Positions 23,740 to 35,200 of a stretch of 64,000 bases of DNA are shown here, in pieces (positions within the stretch are counted from its first letter, which is position 1; each line of letters begins with the position of its first letter). The stretch covers positions 372,001 to 436,000 of the forward strand of contig JAUTDX010000158.1 of NCBI GenBank assembly GCA_030844895.1, read 5' to 3'. This DNA is from Ambrosia x helenae. Lineage: Eukaryota; Streptophyta; Magnoliopsida; Asterales; Asteraceae. Below the pieces are notes generated by a model, which was not told the DNA's origin, ran no database searches, and saw only the letters and a list, made by a program, of their open reading frames with translations. A program made the translations under genes and the position numbers.

Positions 23740-25657
23740 TATTCATGACCATAAAATGGGGATAGAAAGTGTAGTGCTTGTTTTAAGACAAAAACATGTT
23801 GGTTGTTTTTCCTTTTTTCATAATGAAGTCTTTAGTTCCGTACGTTGATGGTTTGGTGATATGTGCTATATTTGGGTTGTTTCTACTCTAGGAGAGACAA
23901 TTTGAAATGGATATCCTAGTTTCCATTACACCATTTTCATATATGTTGTTCTTTATCTTATCAGGTGGTCGGTGTAGAGGTGGTCCATCACTTGGGAATG
24001 GACCATCTCATAAGCCGTTACGTCATGGGGGCTGGCTTATCACCCAAGTGATGTGCCAGGGTGTGGGTGACTGTGTGTACATATACACGCATATGCATAC
24101 ACACGCATTATCACATTGGGGCGTCAACCCCGTCTCCTCCTTGACGCAAGCTATGTGGCAGGCCCAAGGGGGCGGTGTTGCCGGATCAGGACGACCCAAG
24201 ACGGGCCGGGGCGCGACAGGCTCCAAGGGGCGGTGTCGGACCAGGACGACCCAAGATGGGCCGGAGACAAGCCCCACACCCACCAGCCTCATGATATTAA
24301 ATATGTTTATCTAGTTCGTTGTTTAATTCTTTATTTAATTATGTTAAAATAGAGTTAGAGTTGGGTTATAATTAGTATGGGATTATTATAAATAGATTGT
24401 TAGGTCCATTGTAGTTTGTGTTTTTTAATTGGATTATCATAAAAAGAGTTGAACGAGTTAGTTGAAATTGTGTGTACGGTCAAATGACTAGATTTTTCAG
24501 CAACTGAACAATATGGGGTACGTTTGATTAAAATACAAGCATAAGTTACAGTGGTTAAAGGGATTTAGTGTTGGCATGGTGATGGTGATTGGGTACTAGC
24601 AGCATTAGCGGCGGTTTTTCAGAAAATGAATAATCGATTCACAACGGTTGAGAATGGCAAATTAGTGACAATGAGGGTTGTCAACGGGTGTCAACAGTTG
24701 TTATGAAGTGCTTCAGATCAGTCGTATAACATGGGGTATCGTTTGGGAAGACAACAGTGACCGATGATTAGTTCGTTTTGGTGTAGTGATGATGAACTTT
24801 ATTGCAACTTTCAATCTAGATTCAAGGAAGATCAAGACCCGGTCCTTCCATCCATGGATAAAATTTGAGTGATATTGATAGGTTGATTTTTTTTAGTAGA
24901 AGAAATCCGATCGGATTTGTGGGTAGATTGAATGAAAGAAGATTCGTCAAACCAGGAGGCTTTGAATCTTCTTCCCTTGTCGTGTCTAGCAAGAGAAGAA
25001 GAAAATGATAGAAGCGGAAAGCTTGTTTTATTTTGTTGAGCGGTGGTCAAGAACGGTGTAGTTCCAGGACCCGGGAAGAGGAATGTCAAACTTGGTCACG
25101 GATCGAACCATACTATCTTAGTTTTTAGGTTTTTGATTTTTTGGATGTTTAGCTTGTAGTTTTTAGAATTTGTGTTATATCATTGTGTCTTTTCTTTATT
25201 TTCATCATTGTGTCATTTCTGCGATTTATTGTGTCTTTTTTTCTCGGCTTGTGTTGTATTTATTGACATTGTGTTATTTTTTGTGACTCATTGTGTTATA
25301 TTTCGTGATCCATTGTGTTTTTCGTAACCTTCTCACCCTTCTCATTTTTTGTTACATTGTGTATAATAACTTGACCCGTATACATATAATAATATGGTAT
25401 AATATGATGTGACGTTATGTAATCTCATATCCTAAACATTCTATATCATGTTTTATCATATCATATAACATTAAAACCACAAAATTTGCATCCATTTTTT
25501 GTGCAACTGAGTGGCCCAAGCTGTGATGAGAAAATACAGAATTGGGCTAAAGCCATATATGGTGTAACTAGGTGGCCCAAGCTGTGAGCAGAAAGCCGAA
25601 CAAAAAATTTGCTTTGAACCAGCCCGTGGGACTGTCAACTTACCCGATTTTGGTAAA
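23740..25657. other. Intergenic stretch with minor repeats
   Basis: Holds an 11-bp hairpin pair CATCACTTGGG (23986-23996) and its complement at 24043-24053; two copies of a GC-rich unit GGACGACCCAAGA(C/T)GGGCCGG at about 24188-24262; and a degenerate CATTGTGT repeat from about 25180 to 25365. ORFs here are repeat translations. No gene is recognised. Confidence 0.5.
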
Positions 25658-26104
25658 CTAGTAATTTACCCGCCGCGCGTTGCGACGGCGCGCGGCGGGT
25701 AGAATAGTGCATTAATACGCGAAGCGTAAAACACAATGCGCTACACTTAATTCGCATAACACAATGCGCAAATGAAAATCACTAAAAAAGTGTAAACACA
25801 ATGTTTTTAACTAACGTGGACCCACTGGAAGCCCAGATAATATAAGCAAAAAAACGTATTGTATTTTACATCACTCGTATTTATAGAAAAGGGGCAAACT
25901 CAAGAGATTTCAAAAGGAAAAAAAGTTTACGTCGAAGCGTAGACCAAGTCGTATTTATACCGACATATAGATAAAATTCTACACGCAAAAGTAGTTTTTC
26001 CCAAGTAACCGGTGTCGTATTTATACCGACACATAGATAAAATTCCATATGCAAAAGTAGTTTTTCCTAAGCAACTGGTGTCGCGCGGTGCGGCGATGAC
26101 CTAG
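25658..26104. mobile_element. Element bounded by two Helitron-like 3' ends in inverted orientation
   Basis: The left end is A followed by CTAG (25658-25661) and a 13-bp perfect GC-rich hairpin (arms 25667-25679 and 25689-25701, loop 9 nt), i.e. a Helitron 3' end read on the minus strand. The right end is a second GC-rich hairpin (about 26081-26096) then CTAG and T (26101-26105), a 3' end on the plus strand. Inside, a 66-bp unit starting GTCGTATTTATACCGAC is repeated at 25948 and 26014, and its third start at 26080 runs into the terminal hairpin. No Helitron 5' end (TC...) is seen. Confidence 0.6.
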
Positions 26105-26217
26105 TTTCATTACACGAATTACAATGATAATACTAAAATACATGCGTTATGATGATGTCATTAACATGACTTTGATATATGACATATACAACATAGCCCC
26201 ACGTAAAACACGTCGTC

Positions 26218-26283
26218 TATAAGATTCGAACCAACGACCACGTGGTTAAAAGGTCGGCACTCAACCAACGGAGCTAGAACGAT
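26218..26283 (-). mobile_element. tRNA-Lys(TTT)-like sequence, probable SINE head
   Basis: The minus strand has TAGCTCCGTTGGTTGAGTG (A-box region), CTTTTAACC at the anticodon-loop position (TTT, lysine) and GGTTCGAATC (B box). Acceptor-stem pairing and a T run are not evident, so this is a tRNA-derived SINE or tRNA relic rather than a working tRNA gene. The SINE body would extend to lower coordinates. Confidence 0.6.
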
Positions 26284-27383
26284 TTTCACGCAATCATGTA
26301 AAAAAAGCGATAACCAACACACGATTGGTTATATAACATAAAAGAGTTTTGCAAGATTAGAGTGTGATTCCCAGGTTATACAACCATTTGATGACAACTG
26401 ATGGTTTTATAACAAAACCACTACTGAACACACTTACCTCATCATACTTTCGTTGTTCCCCATAAATATTTAGAAAATAACTTTGTCTTGCACAATATCT
26501 CTTCTTCTTTGCCAACAGCCCCTGTAACAACCACCACAACCATCTTCGATAACGACCGCAGCCATCCTCACCATTTCCTTCCTCTGCTACCACTATCACT
26601 CTCTATCTATAAAAACCTAGCTTTAGATTCTTTCTTTAGAAAACCCAGTAGCCTACGCGAAAACCCACTTGCATCAGTTGATGTTACCGCCGCCGCCACT
26701 TCCGTCCTACCGTGGCTTATGTCGTCTCAGACCTGAAACACCTTGTAGGAAACCAATTTACCACTGAAGGCTACGCCGATGAAGATTGGACGTCAGTGGT
26801 TACTACGGCAGTGGTGACGGAGTTGACATTGTTGTTCCGATGGCGTCGCCGAAGAATGTTTTCTGTCTTTAAATTTACGATTCATGTGTAGGGCAATAAT
26901 GTAATTTTGCTTCAATGGAAAAGGACGTAACAGTAATTCCGCCGGTGCACTGTAGCACCGACGTTGAATCGACAGTTCCGGTCACATGCAATGACAGATC
27001 TAGGGTGTCGGGCCTCCGGCTGGTCATGATGTGAGCTGAACAGCAATCCAAAGAGTCTTGCAAAACTATGGTAGAAAGAGAAAGGGAAAGGATAAGTATG
27101 ACGGCGACGCTGACAGGTGGCGGTTTATGCATTGCGACTTGTACGTGACGTCGGCTGAGGTATGCAATGACGAAACCTAGCTTTAACGGCTTGTATTTAG
27201 CGAAACAGTGTTTCGCTCTCACATCAGAAGTTGCAATTTAAATATATATATAATTTAATGTTAGATACTTATTAATGAAAAAATGTCTTTAAAAAACCCG
27301 CACAATACTCTTGTTAAATAAACAATAAACATGTGTCTTACACCAACAGTAATGAAGGGATAGGGAGGCTAATCCACGCGGAT
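26284..27383. other. Non-coding stretch
   Basis: Includes a mildly GC-rich part (about 26480-27220) with CCGCCGCCGCC-type low complexity and short unsupported ORFs on both strands. It may be a decayed gene or element fragment; I recognise no domain. Confidence 0.4.
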
Positions 27384-27391
27384 GCGGCATC

Positions 27392-28016
27392 TAGGGCTGT
27401 AAACAAACTAAACGTTCGGTGAACAGTTTGTAAATTGTTTGGCGGGAAGTTCGTTTGGTTCCGTTTGTTTAATAAATGAACGATCACGAACAAAAAATTT
27501 CGTTTGATTAACTAAACAAACAAACACGAACAAATGTCTCGTTCGTTCGATTGCGTTCGTGAACGTTCGGCAATGTGTTTGTTTACGTTCGTTTATTTAT
27601 ATCCGTTCGTGTATGTTTGTTTATGTTCGATCACTAGTTAAAACTTATGATAATTATGAACTTTTGAATTAGAAATATCATGTATTCATGCCTATGCCTA
27701 AGTAATTTTAGATAATTATGCATAAGTTAGTACAATTTGACTTATCGACATTGTTTAGTAGATGTACTTTGTCTAACAGTTAATATTAACAATGTTTTTT
27801 TAGTTAGTTGCATATTAAATGTTTGTTTTTGTTTGTTTTTGTTCAAGACCCGTGTTCACGAACAGTTCGCAAACAACTGAATTTCTTAATAAACAAACAC
27901 AAACATAGAATTATGTTCGTTAGTGTGTTCGTGAACGGTTCGTTTGTCCAAGAAACCTTAACAAACAAACACGAACAAAGCCTTGTTCGTGTTCGTTTGG
28001 TTCGTTTACAGCCCTA
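27392..28016. mobile_element. hAT-type MITE with 8-bp target duplication, copy 1
   Basis: Termini TAGGGCTGTAAAC and GTTTACAGCCCTA are perfect inverted repeats flanked by GCGGCATC on both sides (27384-27391, 28017-28024). Long subterminal arms are rich in GTTCGTTTG and its complement. No transposase. Same superfamily as 51924-52443. Confidence 0.9.
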
Positions 28017-28024
28017 GCGGCATC

Positions 28025-28830
28025 CCTATCCCGCTACATGAAGATCCGCGGAAACATCCGCGCGGGATGTACTTTGCGGAGAATGGATGAGCCACAAAGT
28101 AGCCTCATATATTTCACTTGGGGAAGCAGACGCGCGTCTGCCAACGCGCGGAATATTCCACTCCGTAACATCCCAGGTACGAGGTACGGAAGATCAAGGA
28201 TCAGGGAGATCCGTCTGCAGAAGATCACAGACACCACCAAGCGAAGGGCGACACGTGTCCACGGTAGCCCAACAACCACTGACGTTCAACAGTGACGTGA
28301 CTGGTTCCATGCTTCCACCATGCTGCCTCTACTGTGCTGACCAGGCATGCTTACCTGCTGTTAGGGGTCACGTCAGACACCAGCAGGTAAGTCAACCATG
28401 CTGGGTTAGAACGACATACCGCCTGCGGCCAGTCAGAAGCTGCCACGTGTCCGCCTGGGAGTTGTCCTCAACTACCGGTGACGTCAGCTACAGTGCCATC
28501 CTCTTTCCCGCCCTTTCCAGGGGCCAAAAGCAATTGGGCCGAGGCTAGGCCCAAGGAATACAAGGCTTCTCGTGGGCGTCCTACCAAGCCAACGATCTTC
28601 ACTATAAATAGAAGACATCAACTCCTTAGCAAAGGATAAAAGAAAATACTCATTTGTAGCATAGAGGTGAGTTTACTTGTAATACTTTGTACTCCCCAAA
28701 GTAATAATATCACACCGGCTCTTCACAGTGGACGTAGGTCTTACTCGACCGAACCACTTACATCCTCGTGTTCTTACTTTTACACACACACACACACTCA
28801 CTTATATTTACACTCTCGGGTTGGACCAAA
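28025..28830 (+). repeat. LTR-like sequence (solo LTR or fragment), GC-rich
   Basis: A GC-rich U3-like segment leads to a TATA box TATAAATA (28603-28610), then sequence typical of plant LTR R/U5 regions: CCGGCTCTTCACAGTGGACG and TCGACCGAACCAC at about 28714-28757, and a (CA)n run. The 5' part may begin before the hAT element, because GGGATAGGG at 27357 and CCCTATCCC at 28024 are complementary across the insertion. No internal region or second LTR is seen, and the exact ends are uncertain. ORFs within it are not genes. Confidence 0.55.
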
Positions 28831-29547
28831 GGTTTGGGTAAAGGAACGTATTTGTAGTTACATAAGTATACACCACTCAGTGATTAGTGATAATCTCCGA
28901 GATACTTATTGTTTCTTCAAGTACTATCAAGTAATATTGTAAAGATAATTTGTTATTTTTATTTAGATAATGTGCTTGTAATTTTAGTGTCCTAAGTTAG
29001 GGTCTGCATATCGTGTCAGACACGATACACTAAGACACGATAACTTGAGGGTCTAGACACGAACACGACACGACACAATAATTTATCATCTCATTTTTTC
29101 CAAACACAAACACGAACTTAGTTATAACAGGCTAACATGACAAGACACGAATCCAAATATACTTAAATTAAAGCATGTAATGATTATTACTGCTGGTTAG
29201 GAAGATGAACTTTACTTCTAAAAAACAACGTTAATCAAAGATTAAATGATTGCTTGTGAAGGGGACACTTAGATAAAGATACATATGCGGTTGAGGGGAC
29301 ACCCGACAAAGACAGTGATGGACAGACTGAGGAGTGTGGCTACGACGTTGAGATTGAAGTGAGAATGTGAAATGCGGTTGCGATATTTGAATTCTATGGT
29401 TATTTTTTCAATTGTCTAAATTCCACGTATATCTTCCTCACCTCACATCGTATTTTGTTTTTAAACAAAAATTATTAACACGCCTTAGTATTGAAAATTG
29501 ATGTAAAAATAAAGAACAAAATTGTATATTTTTTTCCTTTTTATTAA
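28831..29547. other. Non-coding stretch
   Basis: 28985-29130 carries ACACGA/TCGTGT motifs in both orientations (ATCGTGTCAGACACGATAC, GACACGAACACGACACGAC), probably a hAT MITE fragment. The rest is AT-rich. Confidence 0.45.
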
Positions 29548-30791
29548 GGCTCCTCTTATTTGCCCCTAGAAAAAAACTTATTTGCACATGCCTCCAGTAC
29601 TCATAGAGGCACCTCTAGATACCATAGGGGCCTATATGACCCATATAGAATGTCCAAATCATTGTCAATCATTGGCAATGATTGGCACATGACCCTTACG
29701 GCCCATACAGCCCCATACGGGTCCTAGAGGTGCCTATGAATAATTTTAGCTTGGTTTGGGTTGGAATGAAGTTTTGTGGTTGTGTATACTGGATGTATAG
29801 ATCCATACGACCCGTATAGGTTCTCAATATGTACCCTTACGGCCCATGGAGCCCCATACGGGTCCTAGAGGTGCCTATGAATAACATATAAGGTTTTTAC
29901 TTTGTTACCGTTGTTGTCTCGATATGCGTGTACAAACATACATACATGCATACATAATATACGAGTCTAAATATGGGGCATCATATATACGAGCCTAAAT
30001 CTAAAAACGCTAAAACACATTTAACAGAAACTATTTACGAGTCTAAATACGCATGAGGCTAAATATACACGGGTATAAATTATAAACAGGCGTAAATACA
30101 TAAACACACTTGAGTTGTTTCAAACGAAACATCCGGGTTTGGTTCCTCCCTGCCGTCACCCTCCTCGTGTGCGTACTGTGGAGCGCTTGGAGGCACGTAA
30201 AATGACTCCGGTTCTTCTACGTACTCATCGTTTAAATCGGGCAACGCCGCCTTCCTATATATAACATCCGGCTCACCATCGGCTCCAAAATCGCTTTTTG
30301 AGACACAAGATACGTCAAACCATAACCCCTATTCACCCGAAGACATTGTGATATGAATTGGTTGGTCGAATGGTATTTTCGCCGAAGAGGATTTTTTTTA
30401 GTTTTGAGTTCGTCGACTGAGAAATGGTGATGCATGTAAGTTATAAGTACCCCTCTAGGACTCGTATGGGTCTCTATGGGTCATATAGGGCTTTAAATGC
30501 ACCCAACTACCATATCTCTACGCCCTGTATGAGGCTCTATGGTTCGTAGAGACCTGCCTTTTCAGATTGACAAATTGAATGTTTAGTCTGTTCTTTGAAT
30601 ACATCGTACCTCGTACCTTTATACGGCCCATAAAGGGCTCTGTGGGTCATATAGTACCCAGGTTTACTCAGACAACACCCTTCTATTTCTATGAGTCATA
30701 TAGGGTTATGTATACAGTGAGCATTATTTGCTAACACCCCTCTATTATCCATAGAGACCCATACGGGTGTCATAGTGGGGGTGTGTAACCC
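29548..30791. mobile_element. MULE-like element 1 made of short palindromic motifs
   Basis: Flanked by TTTATTAA on both sides (29540-29547, 30792-30799) and starting GGCTCCTCTTATTTGC, related to the terminus of the neighbouring element. The subterminal regions are packed with CCATACGGG, GGCCCATA and CATAGAGGC motifs in both orientations; a block CATACGGGTCCTAGAGGTGC occurs twice (about 29716 and 29859). A minus-strand frame at about 30110-30305 is protein-like and described separately. Confidence 0.6.
30112..30305 (-). pseudogene. Protein-like frame inside MULE-like element 1, unidentified
   Basis: On the minus strand a frame open from about 30305 to 30110 reads SDFGADGEPDVIYRKAALPD, then NDEYVEEPESFYVPPSAPQY. 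The acidic, proline-containing composition is unlike the AT-rich surroundings and looks like part of a real protein. It lacks a start, and an in-frame stop precedes it. It may be a captured host exon or a scrap of element protein. I recognise no family. Confidence 0.35.
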
Positions 30792-30801
30792 TTTATTAAA
30801 T

Positions 30802-31783
30802 GGCGACTCTTATTTGCACCTGTTTAAAACTTATTTGCACCTGTCTACAGCTCGTAGAGGCCTCTACGAGCCGTAGAGGGAACTCTACTGCTCGTAGAGG
30901 TCCCTACTGCTCGTAGAGAACTCTGTCAAATATGGTCCACACTTGCCAATCATTGACAATCATTTAATGACACCTCTACTGCTTGTAGAGGCCTCTACGA
31001 GCAGTAGAGTTTCACTTGAATTCGTTTCCTTTCGTTTTGGATGGCATGAACATAAAAAAACTGAACAAATATTACAAAAATAATTTTTTTAGTGTTCTCT
31101 ACGGCTAGTAGTGGTCTCTACGAGCCGTAGAGTTAATATAAATTCAATTAAAACTAGCTTGTAGAGGAGCTTTATGACTTGTAGAAGCATCCTCTACGAC
31201 TAGTAGAGGTCTCTACTGGTGGTAGAGAAACAAATATTAAAAAAATAATTATTTTTATTATTATTATAAATTATACTATTATTTAAAAAAATAAAAAAAA
31301 TAAAATAAAAATGTGTGTTATTCTACGACTAGTAGAGAAAACCTCCACGAGTCATAGAGTTCATCTACGAGCTCCCAACATTGTTTCTCTGCGAGTGGTA
31401 GAGTGCTCTACGCTCGTATCTGTTCCACCATCTACCACCAGTAGAGGCCTCTACTGGTCGTATAGGGTTTAATTACATCAACTGCCATGCCTCTGCGGCT
31501 CGTAGAGGTCTCTACGAGTCGCAGAGCTGACTGACACGTCTGCATGGACTCTGAACATTGAATGTTCTGTGGGCCCCCATCTCTACAGCTCGTAGAGGCC
31601 TCTACGAGTCGTAGTAGGGTTAGGTTTTTAGGGCAACAAAGCTCTACCACTCGTAGAGGTCTCTACCAGTAGTAGAGTTTTATGGGTTCAGTACTCTGAC
31701 ACCTCTACTGCTCGTAGAGGCCTCTACGAACAGTAGAGTTGTGTAAAAACCTAAAAAAACATCGTGTGCAAATAACATCACCC
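30802..31783. mobile_element. MULE-like element 2: array of long CTCTACGAG palindromes
   Basis: Termini GGCGACTCTTATTTGCAC and GTGCAAATAACATCACCC are imperfect inverted repeats, flanked by the 9-bp direct repeat TTATTAAAT (30793-30801, 31784-31792), the duplication size of Mutator-like elements. The interior holds at least ten near-copies of a palindromic unit of about 34 bp with core CTCGTAGAGGCCTCTACGAG, at about 30850, 30990, 31105, 31198, 31434, 31499, 31590, 31650 and 31708. No transposase. Confidence 0.7.
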
Positions 31784-31792
31784 TTATTAAAT

Positions 31793-32222
31793 ACTTTGAG
31801 ATATTTTACACAATACAATCATGAACATTGATAGAGACAAAACAAAGAAAAAGCCACCCCTACCAGCTTACATATAACGCGTTGTTGAAACTTCATCCCT
31901 TTTTCCTCCCTACTGTAATCCAGACTTGAGTTTTGGGGCGACGCACGGAGGCTTCCACGTCATCTTCCGGTAATTAAATTGTCTTCTATTTACTTACGTT
32001 TATTAATATTAACCCAACCCAACCCAACCCAACCCTAGGGTTACATAACACGTTTACCACCATCTTCAATTGTTTAAAATCTCATTTCATAGATCTAGGG
32101 TTTGAAAACAGATAGTTTGATTGTTTCACTTGGATATAGTAATCTGTTGTTTTAGGTTATTGGAATTTGTTTAGTGAATTGGTTTTATTGTTTTGTTGAA
32201 TTGTGGGTTACAGTTGACGAAG
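31793..32222 (+). promoter_or_regulatory. Upstream region and 5' UTR intron of the UBC gene
   Basis: Probable 5' UTR exon ends CATCTTCCG at 31969, with donor GTAATT; a pyrimidine-rich acceptor ...GGGTTACAG ends at 32213, nine bases before the ATG. An AACCC microsatellite (32010-32035) lies in this intron. The exon-intron call is inferred from splice signals and from the leader introns known in this family. Confidence 0.55.
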
Positions 32223-35200
32223 ATGTCAACGCCTTCACGAAAGAGGCTGATGAGGGATTTTAAGAGGTTGCAGCAAGATCCTCCTGCTGGAATCAGTGGT
32301 GCCCCTTATGATAATAATATCATGCTATGGAATGCTGTCATATTTGGGTATGTGAAAGTGTGTTTTACTGTTTGTTGATAGTGATTTAGTAGCTTACTTG
32401 GTTTTAAGAGCGCCTTGAAGCAGAGGCGCGGGGCGAGACTTTAATTTTATATAACCAAAAGTTGAATCTATACTATCTTCTAAGCAGTTAATGTCGGAAA
32501 ATATCGGTTATCGGTCGAGGACCGATATTTGATATATCGGTTTTCGCGGTGAGATATCGGTGGGATATCGGTAATTTTATATCATGCAAAATCCATATAT
32601 ATATAGAGGTTTAACACTAACAATTAAATATAATCTCCTACAATTAACAAATTGAACTCTTGCAACATGCAAAACAATAATAATTGTAGCAAGTAGGAAC
32701 TTATTAAGACTTTAAACACTAATATTTAACACTGACAATTAACAATTAATACTTAAAACACTAACAACATCAATAATAAGCAAGACAAATAGAAGAACTA
32801 ATAAGAAAGATACCGATACCGGGAATATCGGTGATATATCGGTCAAATATCGGTAAGATATCGGTCAAATATCGGTCAATATCACCGATAATATCGGTAG
32901 AAAATATCGGTCAAAATATCGGTATAAATATATCGGTTGATGACCGATAACCGATATATCGGACCGAAATAGCGGATATATCGGTGATATTAACTGCTTA
33001 GACTATCTTTATTACATATCACTATATCAGCCTATTCATTAAGTTAATCATTAATAATATGCTTAGTCTATTGATCAGTTTTACGTATCAACCTCCTATA
33101 GACCCTAGTTTTGACCAGGTCTTTGGCCCGCATTACATGAAACACCTGCCTCAAGTGCGTTTTTATTAAACCAAGGTAGCTAAAGATGAACCTTTACTGA
33201 TTAGTATGTTTGCATTGCAGGCCAGATGACACTCCTTGGGATGGAGGTGAGTGAGATGCTTTGCAATTTTGCATTGTTTTAGTTCTTAAGTACTTATATG
33301 CATGCATAAGTGTTTATATTTGTTGTAGAAAGAAATAGAACGGAGGATTAGAGCTTGGTAACATAGTATGAACAGGGGAATGGAGAAAACAAGTGAAGTG
33401 ACTGCATGTTTATTTTATTCTTATTTTTTTTATGAAATACACAGACCGGAAAGTTCTTTTTTAAGGCTCATGGGTATGGGGGCGTGGAGAGGCCGGTGGA
33501 GCTGCCACCTGGGCAGTGGAGGGCTGTGAACATCGCCGCCCCCCTCCCCCTCTCTTTTTAATATTAAAAAATAAAAAAAGGGAAGAGGAACATCATACCC
33601 TAGGCTAGTGACGGAGGATAGGGATGGAAGAGGATTATGGCGTGGCACTGATGTGGAGGATGGGGATGGAAAGAAAGGGCATTACCACACCGCATAGCCT
33701 AATAGTTTCCTCATAGAAACAGGGGAGGCATAGGGTGGGTGTGATTGGAAGAGATTAATTATTTATGACCACCCTCTTATGAAGCAGTTAACTTGTAGGC
33801 TTCAAGTAAAAAAGTTTCATAACTTAGTAGTATAATTCATTTGTGAAGTTAAAGCAGTTGCCGTGTCCATATATACTAACTGGTTATTCTTGAATATGCA
33901 TTTCTGTTCTGAATGTGATTGACGTACTCTTACTCTTTTAGTCTGAACAGTGCTTTTGATCACTTGTGTGATGTTCTCTAGAGTTCGAATGTGATCGACT
34001 TACTCTTAGTCTGAACAGTGCTTTTGATTACTCGTAAGATGTTTTCTAGAGTTCGAATGTGATCAACTTAGAGTGTTGATGCAGTATTATCTCCATATTC
34101 GAATTTTAAAAGTTTACTTATGTTTATTTTTTATTTATTAGTATTTATCTCTAAGGTTGTTAGGTTTTAGTATAAATTAAGGTTTAGGGTTTATTGTTTA
34201 GTTAGTTTTTGGTTGATTTATAAAATAAGAATATTGTTCTTGGAACCTTTGGTTCGATTTATGGTCTTTGATTAATCAAGTGTTCTTGAGCCATTTGATG
34301 CGCTTTCGAAACTGCATCAGTTGGTATCAGAGCTTTGGTTTTCAAATGGCTCTGCGTGAAACGAACTATGTTTTTTCTCGTCGAATCGCCGACCGAGGCA
34401 ACGATAAAATCATGTTCGATTCGCAAGATCGTAAGATCCAGGAAACTGACTCAAAAAATGTCATCTGGGATGAGATCGTTGGGAAAGAGGAGCATCCTGA
34501 ATTCTACGATGGTTACAAGTTTCTGGAAACCGACTCAGAGGCTTTCATCCGGGATGAGAACTATGGGAAGGAGGAGTATCCAGGGAATTGTCGCGTTATC
34601 TATCCGTCACCTCCTTGTTTTGATGAATACAGGGATGAGGATTGGTATTCTTGGGTTACCGGTGGTGCTCGAAAGTTACTAGGTGATGAATTGGCTGTCA
34701 AAAGTCTTAAGGCTGATGGTTCGGTTCAAGTGACCATAGATGAATCAGGTAAGTTTGTTACTGATGAGATAAATATTAGTTATATTAAAAATAGTGTTGG
34801 TTGTGATGAATCACATAACATGGTGGCTATGGGTGGTGGTGCGCCGGATTGGGAAGTCCCAGTATTTCGGCAGTCAATTGATGAAAGTTGGAATTTTGAA
34901 TTCCAGAAGGTATCTCATCCTACGAATTCGGGATTTAGTATTGGAAGTGATTTTAAAATTATTTATAAAAAAATCTCGGTTGATAAGAAAGTTATTTATG
35001 ATAACTTTGGAGTGGTTGACAAATTTACGAATGAGAAGATGCCAAATAATGTGGAGAATTTTAATTCAAATGGTGATAATCCCATTCATGGTTGGAATAC
35101 TTGTGCAAAAATGGGCCATAGACAAGAAAGTGGGCCGCAGTTTATGTATATTGCTTCAGTAGCGAAAACCCAAGACACTTCTTTTGTTGGGCTAACTGCA

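Noticed and set aside
24832..25089. 85-codon minus-strand ORF in the PCO-downstream region
   Set aside because: No recognisable domain, no gene signals, and it lies among degenerate repeats.
26218..26283. Functional tRNA-Lys gene
   Set aside because: A and B boxes are present but acceptor-stem pairing and a terminator are not evident, so it was called a SINE head.
27808..28017. ORF rich in Phe, Val and Arg
   Set aside because: It is the translation of the GTTCGTTTG-rich arm of the hAT MITE.
28034..28548. Overlapping ORFs on both strands in GC-rich DNA
   Set aside because: The segment looks like an LTR U3 region upstream of a TATA box; the ORFs result from high GC content and have no recognisable domain.
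30802..31783. CRISPR-like regularly spaced palindromic repeats
   Set aside because: The genome is a plant nuclear one, repeats vary and spacers are irregular, and the block has TIRs and a 9-bp duplication.
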